A stretch of 19,462 bases of DNA. Source: SAR202 cluster bacterium. GTDB lineage: Bacteria; Chloroflexota; Dehalococcoidia; Lucifugimonadales; UBA826. Both the position numbers and the translations under genes were made by a program. The DNA is taken from positions 1 to 19,462 of the forward strand of contig VFFY01000112.1 in assembly GCA_009392675.1 (NCBI GenBank), written 5' to 3'. Below, in pieces: positions 7,796 to 15,220 of the stretch (position 1 is its first letter; every line of letters begins with the position of its first letter). Below the pieces are notes generated by a model, which did not search any database, was not told where the DNA came from, and worked only from the letters and a program-made list of their open reading frames with translations.

Positions 7796-8913
7796 TGAAA
7801 ATTATTGATGTAATAAGTGAAGTTTTTGAGTGGGAAAGGCCCGGAATTTGGAATGGAGGACACTTTTACGGCCCAGGCCGGCTCCATAAGGTCACAGTTA
7901 AGACGGATGAAGGAATCGAAGGTTTTGGTTGGAATGGTGGTACTGCCGCTGAAAGACCTTTGAATGTGTTTCCTCCTTTTGTCGATTACTTTCGCGACTT
8001 GTTGATTGGAAGAGATCCGTTTGAAACTAGGAAGATAGCCGAAAATTTGGGTGAAAAGCACATAAAGATACTGGGCCCAGGGGGAGTTAACACACAAGTT
8101 TTAGCAGCAATAAATATCGCCTGTTGGGATATAAAAGGTAAAGCCCTAGGAAAATCAGTTCACGAATTACTAGGAGGGAGCCAAGATCGTATTAGAACAT
8201 ATATTGCTGGAGGTTATTATGCTGAGGGGAAAGGACTTAAAGAGCTTCAGGATGAGGTTCTTTTCAATATCAATGAAATGAATGCTGGTGCTGTGAAGAT
8301 TAAAATCGGTGATCCAAATGAAGGTATTAAGGGTGATATGCTCAGGGTGGAGGCGGCTAGGAAGGCTGTAGGGGATGATGTAGTTTTGATGGTTGATGCA
8401 AATTGTGCCTTAGATCTGAATCAGTCATTAGACTTTGCTCATGAACTAGATAAATTTGGAGTGTATTGGTTTGAGGAACCTATGCCAATACATCGGTATA
8501 GAGAGCATGGTGTTTTGAAAGAAAATTCGAAGGTGAAAATTGCTACTGGCGAAAATGGATACCACCTTTCTCATTTCGAAACCCTCCTTGATCATCAAGG
8601 AGCTGATATTTTGAACGTCGATGTTGCAATTTGTTCCGGATATGACATTGCTAAAGATATAACTGATCTAGCTAAAGAAAGAGGCGTATCGATAGCTCCG
8701 CATGGTTGCCAAGAACTTCAATTACCTCTTGCAGCTGGTATACCTCATGGGGAATTCTTGGAATACTATCCAGTTGCGGTTGACCCACTCAGGGCAGAGA
8801 TGTTTATGCCGCGAATGGTTCCCGACACTGATGGATATGTTACTGTGCCCGACAGACCCGGTATTGGATTTGAATTAAATATGGAGCTGCTAAATAGATA
8901 TAAATTATCATGA
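7795..8913 (+). CDS. Enolase-superfamily enzyme, mandelate racemase subgroup
   Basis: A 372-residue protein with the full mandelate racemase active-site set. It has K168-x-K170 at the second barrel strand (AVKIKIG), metal ligands D201 (LMVDAN), E227 (YWFEEP) and E253 (ATGE), and the D276/H303 dyad (ILNVD, IAPHG). Two acid-base groups on opposite faces allow either racemisation or dehydration of an alpha-hydroxy acid or sugar acid, and the sequence does not decide between these. A good ribosome site, GGGAGG at 7779-7784, lies inside the preceding transporter gene. The start overlaps that gene's stop by 1 nt, and the stop overlaps the acetyltransferase start (ATGA). Unlike the first enolase paralog in this window, the KxK motif is intact, so the two probably act on different substrates. 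Confidence 0.93.
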   Translation: MKIIDVISEVFEWERPGIWNGGHFYGPGRLHKVTVKTDEGIEGFGWNGGTAAERPLNVFPPFVDYFRDLLIGRDPFETRKIAENLGEKHIKILGPGGVNTQVLAAINIACWDIKGKALGKSVHELLGGSQDRIRTYIAGGYYAEGKGLKELQDEVLFNINEMNAGAVKIKIGDPNEGIKGDMLRVEAARKAVGDDVVLMVDANCALDLNQSLDFAHELDKFGVYWFEEPMPIHRYREHGVLKENSKVKIATGENGYHLSHFETLLDHQGADILNVDVAICSGYDIAKDITDLAKERGVSIAPHGCQELQLPLAAGIPHGEFLEYYPVAVDPLRAEMFMPRMVPDTDGYVTVPDRPGIGFELNMELLNRYKLS

Positions 8914-9452
8914 TAGATTTTCCTATGACCGTGCATTATCTGGAAATATCTTCTCGTGAAAATATCAATCGGAAGCTGGTTGTTCAAACTGATTTAAAAA
9001 TAATCCAGGTCAGAGAACCTGATCCTGCTTTTGCCCAATGGCTCTATAGGGCAGTTGGTAAGGAATGGTACTGGGTTGATAGGTATTACTGGAGTTTAAA
9101 TGAGTGGGAGGAATGGGTTTCAAATTCATGCATATCTTTGTGGATTATGGAGCTCTCAGGTAAGCCAATCGGGTTTTATATGTTGGATCCTCAAGATAAT
9201 AACAATGTGGAAGTATCTTACTTTGGATTACTCCCGGGATACCTTGGAAGCGGGTTGGGTGGTCACCTTCTGACAAATGCTTTGGACGACGCATTTTCCA
9301 TGGGGGCATCTAGGGTATGGCTGCATACTTGTAGTTTAGATCATCCATACGCTTTATCCAATTACGAGGCGCGTGGAATGAATGTGTACAAGGTAGAAGA
9401 TGACTTGCAACATATACCCGATGGGTGGCCTATACCTGACTTAAGAGGCTAA
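8910..9452 (+). CDS. GNAT-family N-acetyltransferase
   Basis: A 180-residue protein with the GNAT fold. The acetyl-CoA-binding motif A is EVSYFGLLPGYLGSGLGGHL, ending near residue 119, with the diagnostic Gly-x-Gly loop. It is followed by the motif B region (VWLHTCSLDHPYALSNYEARGM; residues 131 on, written in part). The N-terminal WYWVDRYYWSLNEW block is shared with a group of uncharacterised bacterial acetyltransferases. Substrate unknown. The start at 8910 overlaps the enolase stop as ATGA; ATG 8925 (residue 6) is an alternative. It is the last gene of the EamA-enolase-GNAT operon and might acetylate the amine-bearing substrate or product of the neighbouring enolase. Its stop interlocks with the convergent NHL gene. 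Confidence 0.85.
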   Translation: MIDFPMTVHYLEISSRENINRKLVVQTDLKIIQVREPDPAFAQWLYRAVGKEWYWVDRYYWSLNEWEEWVSNSCISLWIMELSGKPIGFYMLDPQDNNNVEVSYFGLLPGYLGSGLGGHLLTNALDDAFSMGASRVWLHTCSLDHPYALSNYEARGMNVYKVEDDLQHIPDGWPIPDLRG

Positions 9453-10402
9453 GTTACTTTTCTAAGTTTACTTAGGCTACGAAGTTCTTTTGGTGGATTC
9501 ATATGGCTGCCCCTGATCGTATATGAAACTTCACCAACATATATATCTCCGTGTGAATCTACACCGATACCATGAGGTGCTATGAATTTACCGGGTTCTT
9601 CACCTTCTTCAGGATGCCCAATTCTCCCGAGTTTTTCACCGGAAGGGCTGATGATACTTATGTTGTGTCCATGGTTAGGGGGAGTAGGATCTGCTTGTGT
9701 CATACCTGGTAGCTCGCCAATATATATATTTCCGTCTGGGCCAATAGTTAGCCCGTTGGGCATGAATATATTGTTCCAAACGTCTATAACATTGCCATCT
9801 GTGTCAAAAACTTGTACTCGGTGAGCTTCACGATCTGCCACTATGACCCTGTCGTCGTCGTCTACAGCTATATTGTGAGGTCTGAGAAATTGGCCAGGTT
9901 CTATACCAGGTTCTCCCCATGATTTGATGTATTCACCCTCAGCTGAATATTTATGAACTCGAAAATTTCCGTATCCATCGGTTATGAATATATCTCCACT
10001 CTTTTTTGATACCGCAGCATGTGTTGGACGGTTAAAAGGTTCACCTTTCCATATTTCTGATGATCTACCTGGAGTACCTATTGTCATGAGTAATTCACCT
10101 TCCCTGGTGAACTTAGTTATTGTATGGATTCCATCATCCGCACAGTAGACAGTATCATCAGGGCCTATCAAAATACCGTGTGTTCTATTGCTAAATATAC
10201 CTGCTCCAAATCCTCTTAAGAAGTTGCCATCTCTATTAAAAACCATTACTGGATGGTCAGTATTACGGCTGAATGTGTATATTTCATCTTGCGAGTTTAC
10301 TGCCACTCCGGGTGTTTCTATCAGTGTGGCTCCATTAGGGAGTATTGGCCATGAATCTACGGCTTCATATTTAAAATTACCAGTGCCGACTGTAACACTC
10401 AT
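9449..10402 (-). CDS. NHL-repeat beta-propeller protein, PAL/SMP-30-like
   Basis: A 317-residue protein made of NHL-type beta-propeller blades, each with a pattern like GI-x-V-x-x-D-x-x-I-YV-x-D; about six blades can be seen. His residues recur at equivalent blade starts: H75 (THG), H128 (THA), H176 (PHN) and H277 (PHG). Such His residues bind metal in peptidyl-alpha-hydroxyglycine alpha-amidating lyase (PAL), to which many such bacterial proteins are annotated as similar, but true lyase activity is unproven. No signal peptide or lipobox is present, so a cytoplasmic location is likely. The start is well supported: AGGAG (complement of 10410-10414) lies 7 nt before ATG 10402. The stop overlaps the convergent GNAT gene by 4 nt (CTAA). 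Confidence 0.85.
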   Translation of the reverse strand: MSVTVGTGNFKYEAVDSWPILPNGATLIETPGVAVNSQDEIYTFSRNTDHPVMVFNRDGNFLRGFGAGIFSNRTHGILIGPDDTVYCADDGIHTITKFTREGELLMTIGTPGRSSEIWKGEPFNRPTHAAVSKKSGDIFITDGYGNFRVHKYSAEGEYIKSWGEPGIEPGQFLRPHNIAVDDDDRVIVADREAHRVQVFDTDGNVIDVWNNIFMPNGLTIGPDGNIYIGELPGMTQADPTPPNHGHNISIISPSGEKLGRIGHPEEGEEPGKFIAPHGIGVDSHGDIYVGEVSYTIRGSHMNPPKELRSLSKLRKVT

Positions 10403-10441
10403 TTTGTCTCTCCTATTGTGAAAATATCTTTTCCTACGCTG

Positions 10442-10470
10442 AACATAACATTAGCTAGAAACACAGTCAA
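10442..10470 (-). promoter_or_regulatory. Candidate promoter for the NHL-propeller gene
   Basis: On the minus strand, TTGACT (complement of 10465-10470) and TATGTT (complement of 10442-10447) are separated by 17 nt, about 40 nt upstream of the NHL gene start. The -35 matches consensus at 5 of 6 positions and the -10 at 4 of 6. The -10 overlaps GAACATAA at 10441-10448, the same octamer that forms the left half of the LexA box at 10519. Confidence 0.4.
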
Positions 10471-10509
10471 TTTTGTTGAAATACACAAAAATACCCTGTT
10501 GTTGTAATG

Positions 10510-10539
10510 TTGAAAACAGAACATAAGTTCTATTATAAT
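10510..10539 (+). promoter_or_regulatory. Strong sigma70-type promoter of imuB-dnaE2
   Basis: TTGAAA at 10510-10515 (5 of 6 to consensus) and a perfect TATAAT at 10534-10539 are spaced by 18 nt, giving a predicted transcription start near 10546. The leader to the imuB ATG would be about 37 nt and has no Shine-Dalgarno sequence. The whole spacer is occupied by a LexA-type palindrome, so repressor binding would directly exclude RNA polymerase. Confidence 0.7.
10518..10531. promoter_or_regulatory. LexA (SOS) box, GAAC-N4-GTTC type
   Basis: AGAACATAAGTTCT has perfect 5-bp arms, AGAAC/GTTCT, around a 4-bp centre. GAAC-N4-GTTC is the LexA box of Gram-positive bacteria and is also the type reported for the Chloroflexota member Dehalococcoides. 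It lies between the -35 and -10 hexamers of the imuB promoter, 51 nt upstream of the ATG. Scanning the window by eye, I found no second perfect GAAC-N4-GTTC. The downstream genes are typical SOS mutagenesis genes, so LexA control is a strong inference. Confidence 0.8.
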
Positions 10540-10582
10540 AACATTCTTAACTTTACTAGCATATAAAAATTAATTTAAAAAT

Positions 10583-12052
10583 ATGTCTAACAGAAATTCT
10601 AAAATCGGATGTCTTTTAATAACTCATTTCGGGGTTAAGTCAGAGATTAATAAAACACCTGAACTCTCTGATAATGAGATCATTTTGTATTCTCGCGAAT
10701 CTTCTAAATTATCTATAGTTGAAGATTTTTCTAAAACTATAAAGAATATTTCAAAAGGAATTTCACTCTCATCTGCATTGTCCAAATATCCAGATTCCGT
10801 AAGGCTTGAATTTGACTGTAAAAATTATGAGCAAATCTTCGCTTCAGTCATATCAAATATTGCACGAATAACTCCAAAAATCGAGAGATCAAATTTGGGG
10901 ATTATTTATATAAATATGCATGGGTTGAGTGAAATGTATGGAGGAGAAGCTAAATTAGTTACTCATATATTAGATTCAGTCCCATATTTTCTAGAACCAA
11001 GATTTGGGATATCTGTAAATAAGTTTTCTGCATATACCGCAGCCTTTTCCTCCATCCCGGGTGGGTCTACAAAAGTATTGGAAAACATTGATTCTTTCTT
11101 AGCTAATTTTAGTGTGGATATATTACCGGTCAAAAGAAGTACCATTATTAATTTTCATAAATTTGGGATGCATACAATTGGTGATATAGCGGCTCAAGAT
11201 CAGGGGTTGATTTATTCTAAATTTGGAGATGAGGGTTGTAAAGCCTTATCGTTGTCTCGCGCTGAAAACGGTGATTACATTTCTTCTAATAAACCTGTTC
11301 AGGATTTAACTGAACACGTATCTTTACCATTTCCTTCTGATTCTCTTTCGGTTCTTTTTGCAACGTTAGAATTTTTAATACAGAGAGCTTTTATGCGACC
11401 TGTTTTGAAAAGTAAATATGTTAGGAAAATAGATATTTTCCTTGAACTTGTTGGATCTCAGATTTGGTCCAAGAGTTTGACCTTAAAGAGGCCGCTTAGT
11501 AATTCCAATGACTTATGTTTATTACTTAGATCAGAGCTAGAAAATTTGGAATTGTCCGGATCAGTTGAAGATATCTCGATTACAATTTCGGACTTTGTTG
11601 GAGAGCATGGTATTCAGTATCGTGCTTTCAAAGAAATTCACGATCACCTCGATGAAAGGAGAGATCAGTTGATTAAAGTAGACCGTCACATTCGTAAGAA
11701 AATACCTGCCAAGAATTCTCTTTACAAGCTTCTTACTGTGAATGCAGAGCATCCGGTTCCTGAGCGAAGGGCTCTACAAATTTCTATAGATCCTGATACA
11801 AAATTTTCTGTTATGCCTATTAATCTACCCCAAAAAATCACAGTTCAAGAACTAAATAATATTCCTAAATTTCTGTCTTTACCTAATGGAGATAATCTAA
11901 AAGTTAAAGTTTTAGACATCTGGAAGATTGACTTATGGTGGATCCAGGATCCGATTAGTCGTACTTATTATCGTATTAGTACACCTGAGCATAAGATCAT
12001 GACGATATTTAAAGATAGTGTTGGAAAACGTTGGTATCGTCAAAACTACTGA
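10583..12052 (+). CDS. imuB: ImuB-like catalytically inactive Y-family polymerase protein
   Basis: A 489-residue Y-family DNA polymerase-like protein. The core is recognisable from IIYINMHGLSEMYGG (107-121, matching the family's LDVSGLERLFGG block), RFGISVNKFSAYTAAF (140-155) and the HhH-like LPVKRSTIINFHKFGMHTIGDIA (181-203, quoted in part). A linker reads EHPVPERRALQ (389-399). The C-terminus (about 440-489, WKIDLWW...RTYYRI...RWYRQNY) resembles the DUF6504 domain of ImuB proteins. The acidic catalytic residues expected near the N-terminus and in the SIDE motif are absent, so it is probably a non-catalytic scaffold. In known systems ImuB links DnaE2/ImuC to the sliding clamp for translesion synthesis. 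I saw no clear QxxLxF-like clamp motif. Starts 44 nt after the -10; its stop overlaps the dnaE2 start as TGATG. Confidence 0.82.
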   Translation: MSNRNSKIGCLLITHFGVKSEINKTPELSDNEIILYSRESSKLSIVEDFSKTIKNISKGISLSSALSKYPDSVRLEFDCKNYEQIFASVISNIARITPKIERSNLGIIYINMHGLSEMYGGEAKLVTHILDSVPYFLEPRFGISVNKFSAYTAAFSSIPGGSTKVLENIDSFLANFSVDILPVKRSTIINFHKFGMHTIGDIAAQDQGLIYSKFGDEGCKALSLSRAENGDYISSNKPVQDLTEHVSLPFPSDSLSVLFATLEFLIQRAFMRPVLKSKYVRKIDIFLELVGSQIWSKSLTLKRPLSNSNDLCLLLRSELENLELSGSVEDISITISDFVGEHGIQYRAFKEIHDHLDERRDQLIKVDRHIRKKIPAKNSLYKLLTVNAEHPVPERRALQISIDPDTKFSVMPINLPQKITVQELNNIPKFLSLPNGDNLKVKVLDIWKIDLWWIQDPISRTYYRISTPEHKIMTIFKDSVGKRWYRQNY

Positions 12053-15000
12053 TGTACGTTAGCTCTAAATATGTGGAACTACACGCGCATAGTTTTTACT
12101 CTTTTGGTGAAGGGGCCTCTCATATAGGTGAACTTCTTACTAGAGCTTATGAACTAGCCTATTCTGCGATGGCTCTTACGGATTACAACATGTGTGGGGC
12201 GCTAGAATTTTCTAGGCAGTCTGATCATTTCGGGATAAAACCTATAACGGGTGCTGAAATAATTCTTGAGGATAATTCTCACATAGTTTTACTAGCTAAA
12301 AACAGGATCGGATATTCCAACATATCACGATTACTCACTTTAGCTAATGCATCGGATCGTAGAGAACCTAGGTTAGATCCTATGCATATACCTGAACATG
12401 CATCTGGAACCATACTACTCACTGGCGCACAGAATGGACTAATCTCAAATGCCATTAAAGAACACAAAATAGAAAGAGCAAAAACTGTGCTTAATAAGTA
12501 CAGGGAGTATTTTGAAGATGATTCCATCTATATAGAGTTAAATCGTAATTTTATGTATGGCGATTCTAATCGTATAAATTCGTTAATTTCTATAGGATCA
12601 GATATGAAACTTCCGTTAGTTGCAACGAATAATGTTCATTACCATATTGCTGATAGATACAAGTTACAAAATGCCCTTACTTCAATTAGAAGTAATACGA
12701 ATTTAGATAAATTAACCCACCTTCTTAAGATAAATTCCGAGTTTTACCTAAAATCAGAATCACAAATGCAACGGTTGTTTAAATCTATACCCAAGGCCAT
12801 TACAAATACACTCGTTATATCTGATAGATGTGAGTTCAATTTGTCTTCTGATCTTGGTTATGAACTACCATCACCGAATGTTCCGGATGGGTTTACCCCT
12901 TTTACGTACCTTAGTCATCTTTGTTATGAAGCCGCGCAAAGACGCTATGGTGAGGTGGGCAATTCTGTAAACAATAGGTTGAGAGAGGAGTTGAGACTTA
13001 TAAAAAAACATAATTTAGCAGGCTTCATGCTTTTATACCGCGAAATTGTTCTTATAGCACGAGAAATAAGTGTTGATATGGGTAAGTTGGATTCAGAGGA
13101 ACCTATAGAAATCAGGTCACCTGGAAGAGGTAGAGGATCTTCAGTTGCCATGCTAACTGGATATTTAATAGGTATATCTCATGTTGACCCTCTGCTATAC
13201 AACTTAACCTTAGAAAGGTTTGTACCAGAGGATTTAAAAATATTACCCGATATAGATATAGATTTTCCTAGGTCAATAAGAGAAAAATTAATACCTAGAA
13301 TTCATGAGTATTTTGGACCTCAATTTGCAGTGCTCACAGGTATGATAACTAGGTATAAACTAAAAGGAATTTTGAAAGATTTAGGTAAAGTTTTTGGAGT
13401 ACCAGATAGAGATATTAGCAATCTTTCAAAAAAAATTCATAATTCAGATCCTACCTCCTTGAAACATGAGATGTTGTCTATTCCAGAATTTAAAAATGTC
13501 GTTGACTTACCAGAATGGAAAAATATTATTTCTCTTGCCTCTCAGCTTAAAGACGCTCCCAAAACTTTAGGTCAGCATGTAGGGGGAATGATTCTAAGTT
13601 CCTCTCCCATTTCAGATATGGTCCCCTTTAGAAAAAGTGCACTCGAAGGTAGATACATCATTGATTGGGATAAAGATAGTATTGCTGATGCGGGGTTTGC
13701 AAAAATAGACATACTTTCTCTTCCTGTTTTGGATCAAATAGATGAATCTATATCTTTAATTCGGGATACAACAGGTAAGTTAGTTGATATTAGCCAAGTA
13801 GACCCAGAAGATAATGCGGTTTTTGACATGATAAACACAGGTTTATCAAAAGGTGTTTTTCTTCTCCAATCACCTGCGCAGTTAAAGATGGGCCAACGTC
13901 TTCTATCAAGAAGTTTAAACGACCTTGCTTATCAAGTTGCTTTAATAAGGCCTGGAGTAGGCGTACAGGGTAATTCAGTTTCACAGTTTGTAGAGCGCTA
14001 TAGACATGGAATACCGTGGCAATATGATCACCATTTAGAACAACGCGCTCTTGAGCGGACTTGTGGGATTATTGTCTGGCAGGAACAGGTAGTACAGCTC
14101 ATATCAGATATATCAGGGATAAGCCAGGCTGAATCAGATGAGATGCGAAGAGGATTTGCTAAAACTAATAATGAGGGTCTTATTAAAGTTTACTGGCAGA
14201 AATTTGTAAAAGGTGCCATTAAAAATGGGATTTCAAAAGAGATAGCACACAAAATATTTTCTAAACTAAATGGGCAGTATATGTTTCCCGAGTCTCACTC
14301 TCATGCTTTTGCTGTTTCAGCATACCAGTCAGCGTGGCTAAAAACTCATTATCCATTAGAGTTCTATGTCAGTCTTATGAATAATCAGCCCATGGGATTT
14401 TATCCTTTGGAGACTATTAAACAAGATGCGAGGAAATTTGGAGTCGATTTTTATAACCCTGATATTAATCATAGCCAAAACAAATGTACGGTTAATGGTA
14501 ATTCACTTCTAATTGGGCTGGAATTTGTTAAAAATATTGGCATACAAAATTCCCAAAATATTATAGATGAGCGTGATGCCCGAGGCCCTTTTAATTCTGT
14601 AGGTGATTTTATTCGCAGGGTTCAAATAAAACCAGATTCAGTGGAATCATTAATTTTTTCTGGAGCATTTGATTCCCTTATATCTAATCGTAGGTTGGCT
14701 TTATGGGAATCAGGACTTTATAAAAGCCCATCTGGGTCGCAAATAACTTTGCCTATTTCGATGGATGACAATATACCTAGCTTAGCTGATTTTTCCAGCT
14801 ATGAAAAAATGATATTGGAATATGAGGCCATAAATATGTACCCGAAAGGCCATATTATGGATTTTATTAGGCCTCTTCTGCCTTTGGATGTTTCAAGTAC
14901 TTACGATGTTTATTCAATGAGAGAGGGTGAATTAGTATCTGTGTGCGGAATGGGAATTGCTAGACAACATCCAAGAGGGGATAAGGGGACCACCTTTGTT

Positions 15001-15201
15001 ACGGTAGAGGATGAAAGTTCAGATATTCAATTAATACTTTGGTCGGACATACACAAAAAATATATAAGAGTTTTAGAAGACCCTATTATTTTGGCTACAG
15101 GAAAAATATCACGACATGACGGCACTACTAGTGTGGTTGTATCTCATTTAGAAACTCTAGAACCGAAGATTGGATTACCTTCTGCACATAATTGGTACTA
15201 A
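12052..15201 (+). CDS. dnaE2: Error-prone DNA polymerase DnaE2 (ImuC)
   Basis: A 1049-residue C-family polymerase alpha subunit. The PHP domain opens with VELHAHSFYSFGEG (8-21), followed by ALTDYN (41-46, Tyr where active PHP domains have His) and GAE (67-69). The palm has SPGRGRGSS (356-364) and PDIDIDFP (399-406), giving catalytic D402 and D404; the third acid is D553 in KIDILSLPVLD. A helix-hairpin-helix (about 820-832) and a C-terminal OB fold (about 958-1037, RQHPRGDKGTTFVTVEDESS) follow. The length and early end after the OB fold fit DnaE2 rather than the replicative DnaE1 (about 1160 residues). It performs mutagenic translesion synthesis together with ImuB. ATG 12052 is chosen because it overlaps the imuB stop as TGATG; a TTG 21 nt upstream is less likely. 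Regulated with imuB by the SOS box. Confidence 0.93.
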   Translation: MYVSSKYVELHAHSFYSFGEGASHIGELLTRAYELAYSAMALTDYNMCGALEFSRQSDHFGIKPITGAEIILEDNSHIVLLAKNRIGYSNISRLLTLANASDRREPRLDPMHIPEHASGTILLTGAQNGLISNAIKEHKIERAKTVLNKYREYFEDDSIYIELNRNFMYGDSNRINSLISIGSDMKLPLVATNNVHYHIADRYKLQNALTSIRSNTNLDKLTHLLKINSEFYLKSESQMQRLFKSIPKAITNTLVISDRCEFNLSSDLGYELPSPNVPDGFTPFTYLSHLCYEAAQRRYGEVGNSVNNRLREELRLIKKHNLAGFMLLYREIVLIAREISVDMGKLDSEEPIEIRSPGRGRGSSVAMLTGYLIGISHVDPLLYNLTLERFVPEDLKILPDIDIDFPRSIREKLIPRIHEYFGPQFAVLTGMITRYKLKGILKDLGKVFGVPDRDISNLSKKIHNSDPTSLKHEMLSIPEFKNVVDLPEWKNIISLASQLKDAPKTLGQHVGGMILSSSPISDMVPFRKSALEGRYIIDWDKDSIADAGFAKIDILSLPVLDQIDESISLIRDTTGKLVDISQVDPEDNAVFDMINTGLSKGVFLLQSPAQLKMGQRLLSRSLNDLAYQVALIRPGVGVQGNSVSQFVERYRHGIPWQYDHHLEQRALERTCGIIVWQEQVVQLISDISGISQAESDEMRRGFAKTNNEGLIKVYWQKFVKGAIKNGISKEIAHKIFSKLNGQYMFPESHSHAFAVSAYQSAWLKTHYPLEFYVSLMNNQPMGFYPLETIKQDARKFGVDFYNPDINHSQNKCTVNGNSLLIGLEFVKNIGIQNSQNIIDERDARGPFNSVGDFIRRVQIKPDSVESLIFSGAFDSLISNRRLALWESGLYKSPSGSQITLPISMDDNIPSLADFSSYEKMILEYEAINMYPKGHIMDFIRPLLPLDVSSTYDVYSMREGELVSVCGMGIARQHPRGDKGTTFVTVEDESSDIQLILWSDIHKKYIRVLEDPIILATGKISRHDGTTSVVVSHLETLEPKIGLPSAHNWY

Positions 15202-15220
15202 TTTTCGGTTATATATTTCT

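Noticed and set aside
12031..12051. TTG 12031 as start of dnaE2
   Set aside because: The ATG at 12052 overlaps the imuB stop as TGATG, a standard coupling arrangement, and leaves the PHP domain intact.
12052..15201. Replicative DnaE1 as identity of the large polymerase
   Set aside because: Length, the C-terminal end right after the OB fold, linkage to imuB and the SOS box all favour DnaE2.
10403..15220. Insertion sequence or integrase explaining the AT-rich cassette
   Set aside because: No transposase, integrase, terminal inverted repeats or tRNA gene is visible at either boundary.
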